Assembly (NCBI GenBank): GCA_022794265.1
Contig: JAAWEK010000021.1
Location: 1 to 64,000 of the forward strand
Length of the DNA stretch: 64,000 bases
Direction of reading: 5' to 3'
DNA from: Lachnospiraceae bacterium
Lineage (GTDB): Bacteria > Bacillota > Clostridia > Lachnospirales > Lachnospiraceae
Shown here: positions 53,080 through 60,782 of the stretch, piece after piece
Layout of the letters: every line of letters begins with the position of its first letter
Position numbering within the stretch: position 1 is the stretch's first letter
Position numbers and translations under genes: made by a program
The notes under the pieces: generated by a model
The model's input: the letters and a program-made list of their open reading frames with translations, nothing else
Told to the model about the DNA's origin: nothing
Databases searched by the model: none

Positions 53080-53628
53080 CTATATTATTTCTATCAGCAC
53101 CTCATCAATGCCATACAAGTTTGCCGTATATCTTTTTAAATACTGTTTTTCAGCGTCAATCCCGCCAGCTTCGGCTCCGACACGGATTAATTTCCCATTT
53201 GTTCCATCATTGCAACGAATTGTCATTTTTCCCAGTTCCACCTGTTCCTCCCGGTTCACAGATAAGGCCACAGTCACTTCCCTGATATCAAAGCCGGCTT
53301 CCGTTAAATCCCTGTTAATTTTTTCTTCCATATACAGCTTATACTGATTCATGATGTCCGCAGACGCCGTCCGGTTGATATCCCCCAGCGCCTGTTCCAT
53401 CTGCCGGATATCCTCCTCATACTCCTGCAGTGTAAACATTTCGGAATAATCATAATGACTGCCGGACAGCTTTACCACTGGCTGAATGATAATCAGAATC
53501 AGTACGATGCCAGCGGCCATTTTCAGATACTTTTTAAAATTCCCATTTTGGATTAGATTTTCCAGAATAGAAACAACGAGAAGAAAACCGGCGATTTCCT
53601 TAACAGTGGTTTTGAGAATATCCATCAT
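53080..53628 (-). CDS. spoIIIAF: Stage III sporulation protein AF
   Basis: The 182-residue protein has two N-terminal membrane helices (residues ~8-24 and ~33-50) and a small soluble domain with REEQVELGKMTIRC. It belongs to the mother-cell SpoIIIA transenvelope complex. Position between spoIIIAE and spoIIIAG is canonical (6-bp gap to AG). Confidence 0.9.
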   Translation of the reverse strand: MMDILKTTVKEIAGFLLVVSILENLIQNGNFKKYLKMAAGIVLILIIIQPVVKLSGSHYDYSEMFTLQEYEEDIRQMEQALGDINRTASADIMNQYKLYMEEKINRDLTEAGFDIREVTVALSVNREEQVELGKMTIRCNDGTNGKLIRVGAEAGGIDAEKQYLKRYTANLYGIDEVLIEII

Positions 53629-53664
53629 AACAAATCTCTCCTTTTTTGGTGTTTGTGGTGATAT

Positions 53665-54840
53665 TCAATTTGTCGTTACACAAATGATTGCTATCGTTAC
53701 TATAAACATCATCGAACACAAAAACACACATCGCAGCAACAGTTCCGCCCCCTCCGTTACTCCTTCTATACTGTTGATGATTCGCTTGTCCGTTATTGGC
53801 TGTAAGATTACGTTGATGATATTGTAACCGAAGATAAACAGTAGCATTTTTACAATGGGTACAATCATAATGACACAGACTACTATCATTCCTGCTGTGC
53901 CGATTCCGCTTTTTACCAGTGATGCGGACCCGTAGAACAAATTGGTTAAATTATTGGATATTCCTCCGCTCATAATTCCCAATACACTTTTGGCAGCATT
54001 GTTTCTGACAGTTCCGGCTACCGGCAGCAACATTCCCTGAATGACATTGATGCTTGTCACAATGGTAAACATGGATTTAATGGAAAAATTCACTGCCTTT
54101 TTTATCAGCTGCGTTGCTTTGGAAATAAAATCTTCTCTGGATATGTTGTTGACCAGTGTCAGTATCATATAGATTCCGGCGGCAGGTATCAATACCTTGA
54201 GACACAGAAATTCTATAACCGTAATAATCATCAGTGCCATTCCGTAATAGGAGGAGGCACCTGCCTGTCCGATATTGACACCCAGAGATACCATGTAGAC
54301 CGGCAGCAGCGCTTTCATAAAATCTACCAGCCGCTCCAGTACAGTAACCGCAATACCGCTTAATACCCCAAAAGAAGTCAGCAGTAATGTTACAATTAAC
54401 AGATAGCTGACATGAAATCCGGTTTCCGATATATGGCGGTTTCCCAATATCATGGAAAAATTCGTAAATACAGCGGCAAAAATCGAAATTATAATGATTT
54501 TCTTTAATACATCCCGGTTATAATCCAGTTCTTTTAAAACACTTTCTTTTAACAGTTTAAAATATCGTTTAAATACGTTATCGGATTTCCCCGCCATCAG
54601 TTCTCTTACCATGTCGGCAAATGCAAATTCCTGACCGGAATAATTATCTTCCAGAAAATCCTGTATTTCACCAAAATCAAATTCTTCCTGCAAATCTGTA
54701 GCAAAATTATTTTCTCCTTCTTCCGTTTGTTCCATAAGAATCCGGGATTCTGCTGACCATACAGGTATCACCGGACATCCGGCAGAAGCAAACAGCAGTA
54801 TTAATATTATCTTTAAATAGTAAATTCTTCCTCTGCTCAC
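53665..54840 (-). CDS. spoIIIAE: Stage III sporulation protein AE
   Basis: The 391-residue polytopic protein has an N-terminal signal-like helix, an acidic extracytoplasmic segment (~35-95), and about eight membrane helices. The conserved segments GASSYYGMALMIITVIEFL and GTVRNNAAKSVLGIMSGGISNNL are present. It is a channel component of the SpoIIIA complex. Its start overlaps the spoIIIAD stop by four bases. Confidence 0.95.
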   Translation of the reverse strand: MSRGRIYYLKIILILLFASAGCPVIPVWSAESRILMEQTEEGENNFATDLQEEFDFGEIQDFLEDNYSGQEFAFADMVRELMAGKSDNVFKRYFKLLKESVLKELDYNRDVLKKIIIISIFAAVFTNFSMILGNRHISETGFHVSYLLIVTLLLTSFGVLSGIAVTVLERLVDFMKALLPVYMVSLGVNIGQAGASSYYGMALMIITVIEFLCLKVLIPAAGIYMILTLVNNISREDFISKATQLIKKAVNFSIKSMFTIVTSINVIQGMLLPVAGTVRNNAAKSVLGIMSGGISNNLTNLFYGSASLVKSGIGTAGMIVVCVIMIVPIVKMLLFIFGYNIINVILQPITDKRIINSIEGVTEGAELLLRCVFLCSMMFIVTIAIICVTTN

Positions 54841-55220
54841 AACATACCTCCGATTACATCGAACAGTTTCAGAAATACCGGCGCACTGATGACCAAAATA
54901 CTTAATTTCCCAAAGATATGAATCTGGTTGGAGAGAGCAGAATATCCGCTGTCTTTGCAGATATCCGAAGAAAATTCGCAGATATATGAAATTCCAACAA
55001 TCTTTAACAACATTTGAATATAGCTGCCGGATATTCCCAGACCGCTTTTTACAAGGTTTACCGCTTCAATAATACGGTTTACCTTGGTAATTCCAAAGAA
55101 AAAAATACATATCGCTGCAACCAGAACTATGATTGTCCCATATTCCGACTTAATATTTTTGAACTGTAAACCTAATAATACGGAAACAATTCCTATCACT
55201 GCCACCTTAATTATACTCAC
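54837..55220 (-). CDS. spoIIIAD: Stage III sporulation protein AD
   Basis: The 127-residue protein has about four membrane helices and the family segment SYIQMLLKIVGISYICEFSSDICKDSGYSALSNQIHIFGK. The start is GTG 55220, whose ribosome site is the AGG at the end of a structured element inserted upstream. SpoIIIAC and SpoIIIAD genes are normally almost adjacent; here 141 bp separate them. Confidence 0.95.
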   Translation of the reverse strand: MSIIKVAVIGIVSVLLGLQFKNIKSEYGTIIVLVAAICIFFFGITKVNRIIEAVNLVKSGLGISGSYIQMLLKIVGISYICEFSSDICKDSGYSALSNQIHIFGKLSILVISAPVFLKLFDVIGGML

Positions 55221-55228
55221 TTTTTATA

Positions 55229-55325
55229 CCTATGCATATCACAGACCTGCCTGTGATACTGCCCAAACAGACAGGTTGAAAGAGGGGCAGCCGGCATTAT
55301 CCTTTCCATCAAAATTTTTCAACCT
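55229..55325 (-). ncRNA. Structured leader element, copy 2 (between spoIIIAC and spoIIIAD)
   Basis: About 97 nt homologous to the glgA leader element. The same interleaved stems are present: AGGTTGAAA with TTTCAACCT, and CTGCCC with GGGCAG. The hairpin is TATCACAG/CTGTGATA, where one G-C pair of copy 1 is an A-U pair, a compensatory change. The GGAAAGGAT loop and the ATGCATAGG end are conserved, and the AGG lies 8 nt before the spoIIIAD GTG. It interrupts an otherwise tightly packed operon. Confidence 0.65.
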
Positions 55326-55361
55326 CTCAGATTTACCGTTTTACAGCATAAAACAATTTTC

Positions 55362-55556
55362 TTAAAGAGCAAATAAATTTTTAATCGTTTCAAACAGTTC
55401 ATATATGTAAGGTATAATCCAAAACAGCACCAGTACCAGACCTGCCAGACTGGTTAAAAACGCATGTTCTTCTCTGCCGCTGTGTTTCAGCACCTGGCTG
55501 ATTACTGAAACCAGAATACCGACTGCCGCTATTTTAAATATCAGATTAACATCCAT
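55362..55556 (-). CDS. spoIIIAC: Stage III sporulation protein AC
   Basis: The 64-residue protein has two membrane helices with the family pattern LIFKIAAVGILVSVISQVLKHSGREEHAFLTSLAGLVLVL. It is a small membrane subunit of the SpoIIIA complex, related in layout to SpoIIIAD. It lies 55 bp after spoIIIAB. Confidence 0.94.
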   Translation of the reverse strand: MDVNLIFKIAAVGILVSVISQVLKHSGREEHAFLTSLAGLVLVLFWIIPYIYELFETIKNLFAL

Positions 55557-55611
55557 AAATATTACTTTGCCTTTCCGTCACCTGTATATTCCAACAACAG
55601 GAACTATATTT

Positions 55612-56130
55612 TCACACCAGGATAAGGGTTACAAGGATACTTCCCATAACACCAAGGCAGCGATAAAGCCTTGTACTGTCTTTCATATTCCTTTCTTCCT
55701 CTTCTATTTCCTGATTTAACTGCTCCAAATGTAAATCAAAATTGTTCATCTGCATTTCTTTATCCAGATATCCCAATGTATTTCCAATGTCCTCTAAAAA
55801 ATTCATCTGTCTGTTTGACAGCATTAACTCCTCCCGATATTCTTTTAATGTTTCACTCCAGATATCATTCATTAATCTACCATCATATTTATCCAGTTGT
55901 TCTGCGGTATCACCAAATATATTGCTAACCGGCCCCTCCATTTTATCAGCAACCGACAGCAGCGCTACATTTATCGTCTGGTGACTGTAGCGTATCTCTC
56001 CTTTTAACAGCAGAAAGGCTTTTTTCAGTTGCTTTAACTGTTCCAGACGCAGCCTCATATTATATGCCGCCCGAAACCCCATTCCGCTCCCCGATAACAA
56101 AATCAACAATACTCCGCAAAATTTCAGCAT
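55612..56130 (-). CDS. spoIIIAB: Stage III sporulation protein AB
   Basis: The 172-residue protein has N- and C-terminal membrane helices and a helical cytoplasmic middle. The SpoIIIAB segments are LEQLKQLKKAFLLLKGEIRYSHQTI and GNTLGYLDKEMQMNNFDLHLEQL. It resembles GspF-type platform proteins that partner the SpoIIIAA ATPase. It starts 22 bp after spoIIIAA. Confidence 0.93.
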   Translation of the reverse strand: MLKFCGVLLILLSGSGMGFRAAYNMRLRLEQLKQLKKAFLLLKGEIRYSHQTINVALLSVADKMEGPVSNIFGDTAEQLDKYDGRLMNDIWSETLKEYREELMLSNRQMNFLEDIGNTLGYLDKEMQMNNFDLHLEQLNQEIEEEERNMKDSTRLYRCLGVMGSILVTLILV

Positions 56131-56152
56131 TCAGACCACCTCCAATAAAAAA

Positions 56153-57112
56153 TCATCCATACACATCCCTTAATTTTTCATCCAGTATGGCAGTTATGGT
56201 ACATATTTCCGGCGTTCGGTCTAAAAGGATAAAACGTTCAAAAATTCCTTCAGCAATCATTTTTTTATAAAAGGGTTTTTTCAGCATATCCCCGATGGTC
56301 TTTCCATGTGCAGTTCCAAGAAAGGCGCATCCGCAGTTGATTCCGGTCCGAATGGCATCCATATCTCTCTCACTGCCAATCTCGTCCACCGCTATGACTT
56401 TCGGAGACATCGTACGAATCAGCATGGTGATTCCTAATGCTTTCGGACAGGCATCCAAAACATCTGTCCGGATTCCTACATCATTCTGGGGAACCCCCAG
56501 ATAACAGGCAGCAATCTCGCTTCTCTCATCCACCACTCCAACATTGATCCCTTCCTCTCCGGAACTCAGATTCCGTATAATATCCCGTAACAGGGTTGTC
56601 TTTCCGCAGGCCGGTGGAGAAATAACCAGAGTATTATATATGCCTTCGTAGATACTTCCGTTTCGGAACAAGTACCGCATAATACCATCTGAACATCCGA
56701 TAATTTCATGGGCAAACCGGATATTCATACAGGAAATATATTTTATGGTTTTTATCCGTGACGATTCCATGATAACTTTTCCGCTTAAGCCTACCCGGTG
56801 GCCCCCCATAACTGTTATGTATCCCTGCCGCAGTTCCTCTTCAAAGGCGTAGAGAGAATAATTGCTAACATACTCCATGGTCTCTTTCATTTCACTTATT
56901 TTTACAATGTATGCTTTCTCCTGATTAAAGGTCAGCCCCCTTCCTTCCTCTACAAAATATTCATGGTTGTCATACAGAACAATCAGCGGCTGATTGCTCC
57001 GAAGCCTGATTTCCTGCAATTTATCATAATCCAGATTAAGACAACTGATAATTCTTCTCAAATTCATGGAAAAAATACGCCTGATACTTTCAGGAATGAT
57101 ATCATCATACAT
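56153..57112 (-). CDS. spoIIIAA: Stage III sporulation protein AA (secretion-type ATPase)
   Basis: The 319-residue protein is a type II/IV-secretion-like ATPase that powers the mother-cell feeding-tube complex. Walker A is SPPACGKTTLLRDI near residue 168, followed by VGVVDERSEIAAC and the Walker B-like VIAVDEIGSERDMDAI near 260. Start 57112 has AAGGAGG 6 nt upstream; the longer frame to 57172 is not supported. It is first in the spoIIIA operon and has a plausible sigma-E promoter upstream. Confidence 0.96.
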   Translation of the reverse strand: MYDDIIPESIRRIFSMNLRRIISCLNLDYDKLQEIRLRSNQPLIVLYDNHEYFVEEGRGLTFNQEKAYIVKISEMKETMEYVSNYSLYAFEEELRQGYITVMGGHRVGLSGKVIMESSRIKTIKYISCMNIRFAHEIIGCSDGIMRYLFRNGSIYEGIYNTLVISPPACGKTTLLRDIIRNLSSGEEGINVGVVDERSEIAACYLGVPQNDVGIRTDVLDACPKALGITMLIRTMSPKVIAVDEIGSERDMDAIRTGINCGCAFLGTAHGKTIGDMLKKPFYKKMIAEGIFERFILLDRTPEICTITAILDEKLRDVYG

Positions 57113-57183
57113 GCGGAACCTCCTTTTAAATTTCTGATCGCGGAAATATCTCCCGGTCAGAGTGATTTTCAATTTGTTTTAAT

Positions 57184-57213
57184 AATGTATATGCGAACAA
57201 GCTTTATTTATGA
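57184..57213 (-). promoter_or_regulatory. Putative sigma-E promoter of spoIIIA
   Basis: TCATAAA (57213-57207), a 15-bp spacer and TATACATT (57191-57184). Against the Bacillus sigma-E pattern this is 5 of 7 and 7 of 8 matches. The start of transcription would lie about 65 bp before spoIIIAA. Confidence 0.5.
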
Positions 57214-57250
57214 CTGATGAAAACAAGAAATAATTTTATTTAAAACATAA

Positions 57251-57281
57251 AAAATCGCCACTTTCTCTAAGTGACGATTTT
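57251..57281 (-). terminator. Rho-independent terminator after the TrpXYZ-type transporter
   Basis: A 13-bp stem with one G-U pair (AAAATCGTCACTT / AAGTGGCGATTTT) and a 5-nt loop runs into TTTTTTATG on the minus strand, 26 bases past the ATPase stop. It isolates the transporter from spoIIIA. Confidence 0.92.
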
Positions 57282-57306
57282 AACTATTTAATATTTTTTC
57301 AATAAT

Positions 57307-58104
57307 TTAATCCGCAAGCATCATTCTGTCATTGGCAAATTCCCCGCCACTGACATCTTCAAACTTCTGAAGCAAATCACGTACCGCCAGTTTTTTCTTT
57401 TCTTCTCCGGCAACATCATAAACCACTCTGCCTTCATGCATCATAATCAGACGATTTCCCATCTTAATAGCATCCTTCATATTATGTGTTACCATCAGTG
57501 CTGTCAGTTTTTTCGATTCCACAATTTCCCCAGTCAGTTCCAGTACGTTTTTCGCAGTCTTCGGGTCCAAAGCAGCCGTATGTTCATCCAACAGCAATAA
57601 TTTTGGTTCCTGCAGGGTAGCCATCAGCAAAGTCAGCGCCTGACGCTGACCGCCGGAGAGCAGTCCTACCTTAGAGGTCATGCGGTCTTCCAGTCCCAGA
57701 CCCAGTACTTTAATCTGTTCTCTGAAAAATTCCTTTTCCTTTTTTGAAATTCCCCAGCCCAAACCTCTGAATTTTCCTCTACGGTAAGCCAATGCCATAT
57801 TTTCCTCAATTTCCATATCTGTAGCTGTCCCCCGCATCGGGTCCTGAAAAACCCTTCCTAAATATTTTGCCCGTTTATGTTCCGGTTTTCTGGATATATT
57901 TTCACCATCCAGTGTAATCACACCCGAATCGATTGGATAAACTCCCGCAATCATATTCAGCATGGTTGACTTTCCGGCACCGTTGCCGCCGATTATGGTT
58001 ACAAAATCCCCTGGATTCAGATGGAGATTCACGCCGTTTAATGCCTTTTTTTCATTTACCGTACCACGGTTAAAAGTTTTTCTGACATTTTTTAATTCTA
58101 ACAT
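57307..58104 (-). CDS. ABC transporter ATP-binding protein (TrpXYZ/PF04392-associated type)
   Basis: The 265-residue ATPase has Walker A GGNGAGKST near residue 38, Q-loop FQDPMRGTATDM near 88, signature LSGGQRQALTLL near 150 and Walker B LLLLDEHTAALD near 170. The RGTATDM segment after the Q-loop is typical of ATPases paired with BPD_transp_2 permeases and ABC_sub_bind lipoproteins. It overlaps the permease stop by seven bases and completes the operon. Confidence 0.93.
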   Translation of the reverse strand: MLELKNVRKTFNRGTVNEKKALNGVNLHLNPGDFVTIIGGNGAGKSTMLNMIAGVYPIDSGVITLDGENISRKPEHKRAKYLGRVFQDPMRGTATDMEIEENMALAYRRGKFRGLGWGISKKEKEFFREQIKVLGLGLEDRMTSKVGLLSGGQRQALTLLMATLQEPKLLLLDEHTAALDPKTAKNVLELTGEIVESKKLTALMVTHNMKDAIKMGNRLIMMHEGRVVYDVAGEEKKKLAVRDLLQKFEDVSGGEFANDRMMLAD

Positions 58105-59066
58105 TCCGTCTCCTCCTTTACCATATCTTCCTCCACAGATTCCGCATACATTCGTCTCGTTTTAATCTTTTTGGAAATTACCGGAACAGCCATTGCTACT
58201 GCAATAATAACTGCTGAAATTAACTTCATCCAGTTTGTTCCCATATCCAGTTCTAAAACGATGGCACGGATTAAGAAGTATATGGAAGCACCCACAACTG
58301 CTGAAAATAATTTCCCACCAAAATTCTTAATCCATCCCAGCAATACTTCACCAATTACAATGGCTGCCAGACCGATAACGATAGCTCCGGTACCCATATT
58401 GATATCACCGTATTTCTGGTTCTGTGCAACCAAAGCTCCGGATAATGCAACCAAACCATTGCTTAGCATAAGAGTAAGAAGTTTTGTAATCTTAATATTT
58501 ACGCCAAGTGCCCGAATCATATCCGGATTATTTCCTGTGGCGCGAATGGAAGACCCCAGTTCCGTACCAAAAAACCAGTACAAAATAAGAATAATTACAA
58601 TGGCAATAATCAGACCCAGTACCAGAGTGGCCTCTCGCAATTCCAGCCCTGTAATTTCCTGAAACCGCATAAAAATATTTTTTATTTCATTTCTGTTTTT
58701 ATCCTGCGAGATGGACTGATTGGCCTTGTCCATAATCTTATAATTAATGGGCCATAAACTAATCTGTGTCAGAATTCCCGCCAGTATCGCCGGTATTTCA
58801 AATAACGTGTGAAGGATACCAGTAACGGCGCCTGCCACAAGACCTGCCAGAAATCCTATAAACAATGCCAGTATTGGATTTACTCCCTGAAACAGCAATG
58901 CCGCACAGGTACATCCTCCCAATGAAAAACTGCCATCTACTGTTAAATCCGCAATATCTAAAATCTTATATGTAATATATACACCGAGAACCATAATGGA
59001 CCACAAAATTCCCTGGGCAACGGCTCCCTCAAATGTGCCAAGCATACCGCTCATTTTTTCCTCCAA
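58098..59066 (-). CDS. ABC transporter permease (BPD_transp_2 family)
   Basis: The 322-residue permease has eight to nine membrane helices and the conserved patterns DIADLTVDGSFSLGGCTCAAL near residue 37 and GDINMGTGAIVIGLAAIVIGEV near 222. Both are typical of permeases related to branched-chain amino acid and purine transporters. Together with the flanking genes it forms a TrpXYZ-type uptake system. Tryptophan or a related small molecule is a possible substrate, but this is inference from the family. Confidence 0.92.
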   Translation of the reverse strand: MEEKMSGMLGTFEGAVAQGILWSIMVLGVYITYKILDIADLTVDGSFSLGGCTCAALLFQGVNPILALFIGFLAGLVAGAVTGILHTLFEIPAILAGILTQISLWPINYKIMDKANQSISQDKNRNEIKNIFMRFQEITGLELREATLVLGLIIAIVIILILYWFFGTELGSSIRATGNNPDMIRALGVNIKITKLLTLMLSNGLVALSGALVAQNQKYGDINMGTGAIVIGLAAIVIGEVLLGWIKNFGGKLFSAVVGASIYFLIRAIVLELDMGTNWMKLISAVIIAVAMAVPVISKKIKTRRMYAESVEEDMVKEETEC

Positions 59067-59086
59067 TCCGAAACATTTATTTCAAA

Positions 59087-60052
59087 TTAATTTTCATCCA
59101 GTACAGACAAATCAATTCCTAACTTTTCTGCTATTTCTTTATTTACGGATAATTTACACTCTGCCGCCTCCAAATATTCAATTGGCATATCTTCCGGTTT
59201 TGCTTCGCCTTTCAGAATTTTAGCCGCCATTTTAGCAGTCATTTTACCTAAATTGTAATAATCAATACCATACGTAGCTAATCCGCCGTTGTCTACCATA
59301 CCACTTTCTCCAACGATACATGGAATCTTGTTATCAGTAGCTACCATAGATACTGTGGACATTCCAGCAGCTATCATATTGTCGGTAGGTGTATAAATTA
59401 CATCTACATCTCCTGCCATAGATTCCACAACCGTCTGAATTTCATTGGAATTGGACACAGTATAAACCTTATGTTTCAATCCCTTGGCTTCAATTTCTTT
59501 CTTGGCAATCTCGGCCTGGAATAAAGAATTATCTTCTGCCGAACAGTAAAGAATACCAACTGTCTTTGCTTCTGGTAATAACTTAACTAATAATTCAATC
59601 TGTTCCTTCACAGGATTTAAATCGGATGTTCCCGTAACGTTGGTATCCGGTTTTTCATTGGATTTTACCAGACCTGCTTCTTCTGCATCTGTTACGGCAG
59701 TAACAACAATTGGAATATCCTTTGTCTTTCCTGCAACTGCCTGTGCAGCAGGAGTGGCAATGGCCAGTACCAGGTCTTTTTTATCATTAACAAATTTCGT
59801 TGCAATGGTATCCAGGGCAGACTGGTCACCCTGTGCGTTTTTCTGGTCAATATTTGCATTGATACCTTCTTCTTTCAATCCATCCACAAAACCTTTATTG
59901 GCGGCATCCAGTGCTACATGCTCTGTTAACTGGATAATTCCAATGTTGTAATCTCCGCCTCCGGAAGATGTTTCCTTCGTTCCGCATCCTGCTAGTAAAC
60001 TCAATGTCATGGCCGCACTCAGCGCTGCCGTTGCAAATTTCTTAAACTTCAT
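59087..60052 (-). CDS. ABC transporter substrate-binding lipoprotein (PF04392, TrpX-like)
   Basis: The 321-residue lipoprotein has a signal peptide with lipobox LLAGC (Cys near residue 22). The periplasmic-binding fold of the ABC_sub_bind family shows IGIIQLTEHVALDAANKGFVDGL near 38 and VDVIYTPTDNMIAAGMSTV near 215. Start 60052 has GGAGG 4 nt upstream. It is first in the operon, behind a promoter flanked by an inverted repeat. Confidence 0.92.
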   Translation of the reverse strand: MKFKKFATAALSAAMTLSLLAGCGTKETSSGGGDYNIGIIQLTEHVALDAANKGFVDGLKEEGINANIDQKNAQGDQSALDTIATKFVNDKKDLVLAIATPAAQAVAGKTKDIPIVVTAVTDAEEAGLVKSNEKPDTNVTGTSDLNPVKEQIELLVKLLPEAKTVGILYCSAEDNSLFQAEIAKKEIEAKGLKHKVYTVSNSNEIQTVVESMAGDVDVIYTPTDNMIAAGMSTVSMVATDNKIPCIVGESGMVDNGGLATYGIDYYNLGKMTAKMAAKILKGEAKPEDMPIEYLEAAECKLSVNKEIAEKLGIDLSVLDEN

Positions 60053-60145
60053 TTTTCCTCCATTCTCCACTTTCCCATGGATATGCATATCCCATGCACA
60101 ATTGTTTCTTTTTTATTTAATCATTTACTAATCCATTTATAAAAT

Positions 60146-60188
60146 AATTAGTGAAACCTTGCATCATTTTACACTGATTTCACTAATT
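60146..60188. promoter_or_regulatory. Inverted-repeat operator flanking the transporter promoter -10
   Basis: AATTAGTGAAA (60146-60156) and TTTCACTAATT (60178-60188) are perfect 11-bp complements. Their centres are 32 bp apart, about three helical turns. One arm fills the -35/-10 spacer, the other covers the expected transcription start. Confidence 0.65.
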
Positions 60189-60194
60189 AGTCAA
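60166..60194 (-). promoter_or_regulatory. Sigma-A promoter of the TrpX-type transporter operon
   Basis: TTGACT (60194-60189), a 17-bp spacer and TAAAAT (60171-60166), about 110 bp before the binding-protein ATG. Confidence 0.78.
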
Positions 60195-60253
60195 TAAAAT
60201 ATACATTTTATCTCAATTAATTGTGCAATTTTGACACAAATTATCATACCGTA

Positions 60254-60766
60254 TTACCGGTCACAGATGCTCACTGCTTCGATTGCCACGCTACCCCCGC
60301 GGACAATTTCAATCTTTCCGCCGAACGTATTCCGCATCAGCCGGATAATATCGTTATTCCGCTCTTCCGTTCTGACACACTCCAGAATCACTGTATTTTT
60401 ATCATAGTCAATAACCTTTAAATCAAATGCCTGAGCGATTCTATAGATTTCTGTCCTGTCCTCCTCCGAACAGCCCCGGATTTTCAGGAACAATAGTTCT
60501 TTCATATGAATTCTTGCATCCGTAATATCAATTACTTTTATAACCCCCACACAGCGGTTCAGCTGTTTGATAATCTGCTCAAAGGTCATATCATCAATGG
60601 TCAGACCTATGGTCATTCGGGAAATGGTGGCATCCTCTGTTTCTCCCACAGTAATCGTATCAATATTATAGGATTTGCTGGAAAATAATCCTGAAATTTT
60701 TGCCAGCATACCGATTTCATTTTCTACATAAATAGAGATCCATCTTCTCTTCATTGTTCTTTCCAT
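60254..60766 (-). CDS. ilvN: Acetolactate synthase small (regulatory) subunit
   Basis: The 170-residue regulatory subunit has an N-terminal ACT domain (RRWISIYVENEIGMLAKISGLFSSKSYNIDTITVGETEDATISRMTI), which binds valine for feedback inhibition, and a C-terminal ACT-like domain. It activates IlvB. ATG 60766 is kept; an ATG four codons later is also close to a GGA site. It follows ilvB by 16 bp. The symbol ilvH is equally used. Confidence 0.94.
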   Translation of the reverse strand: MERTMKRRWISIYVENEIGMLAKISGLFSSKSYNIDTITVGETEDATISRMTIGLTIDDMTFEQIIKQLNRCVGVIKVIDITDARIHMKELLFLKIRGCSEEDRTEIYRIAQAFDLKVIDYDKNTVILECVRTEERNNDIIRLMRNTFGGKIEIVRGGSVAIEAVSICDR

Positions 60767-60782
60767 GCCTTTCCTGATATAT

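Noticed and set aside
60053..60253. T-box controlling the TrpX-type transporter
   Set aside because: The leader after the promoter is about 110 bp, and I see no T-box sequence or terminator/antiterminator pair.
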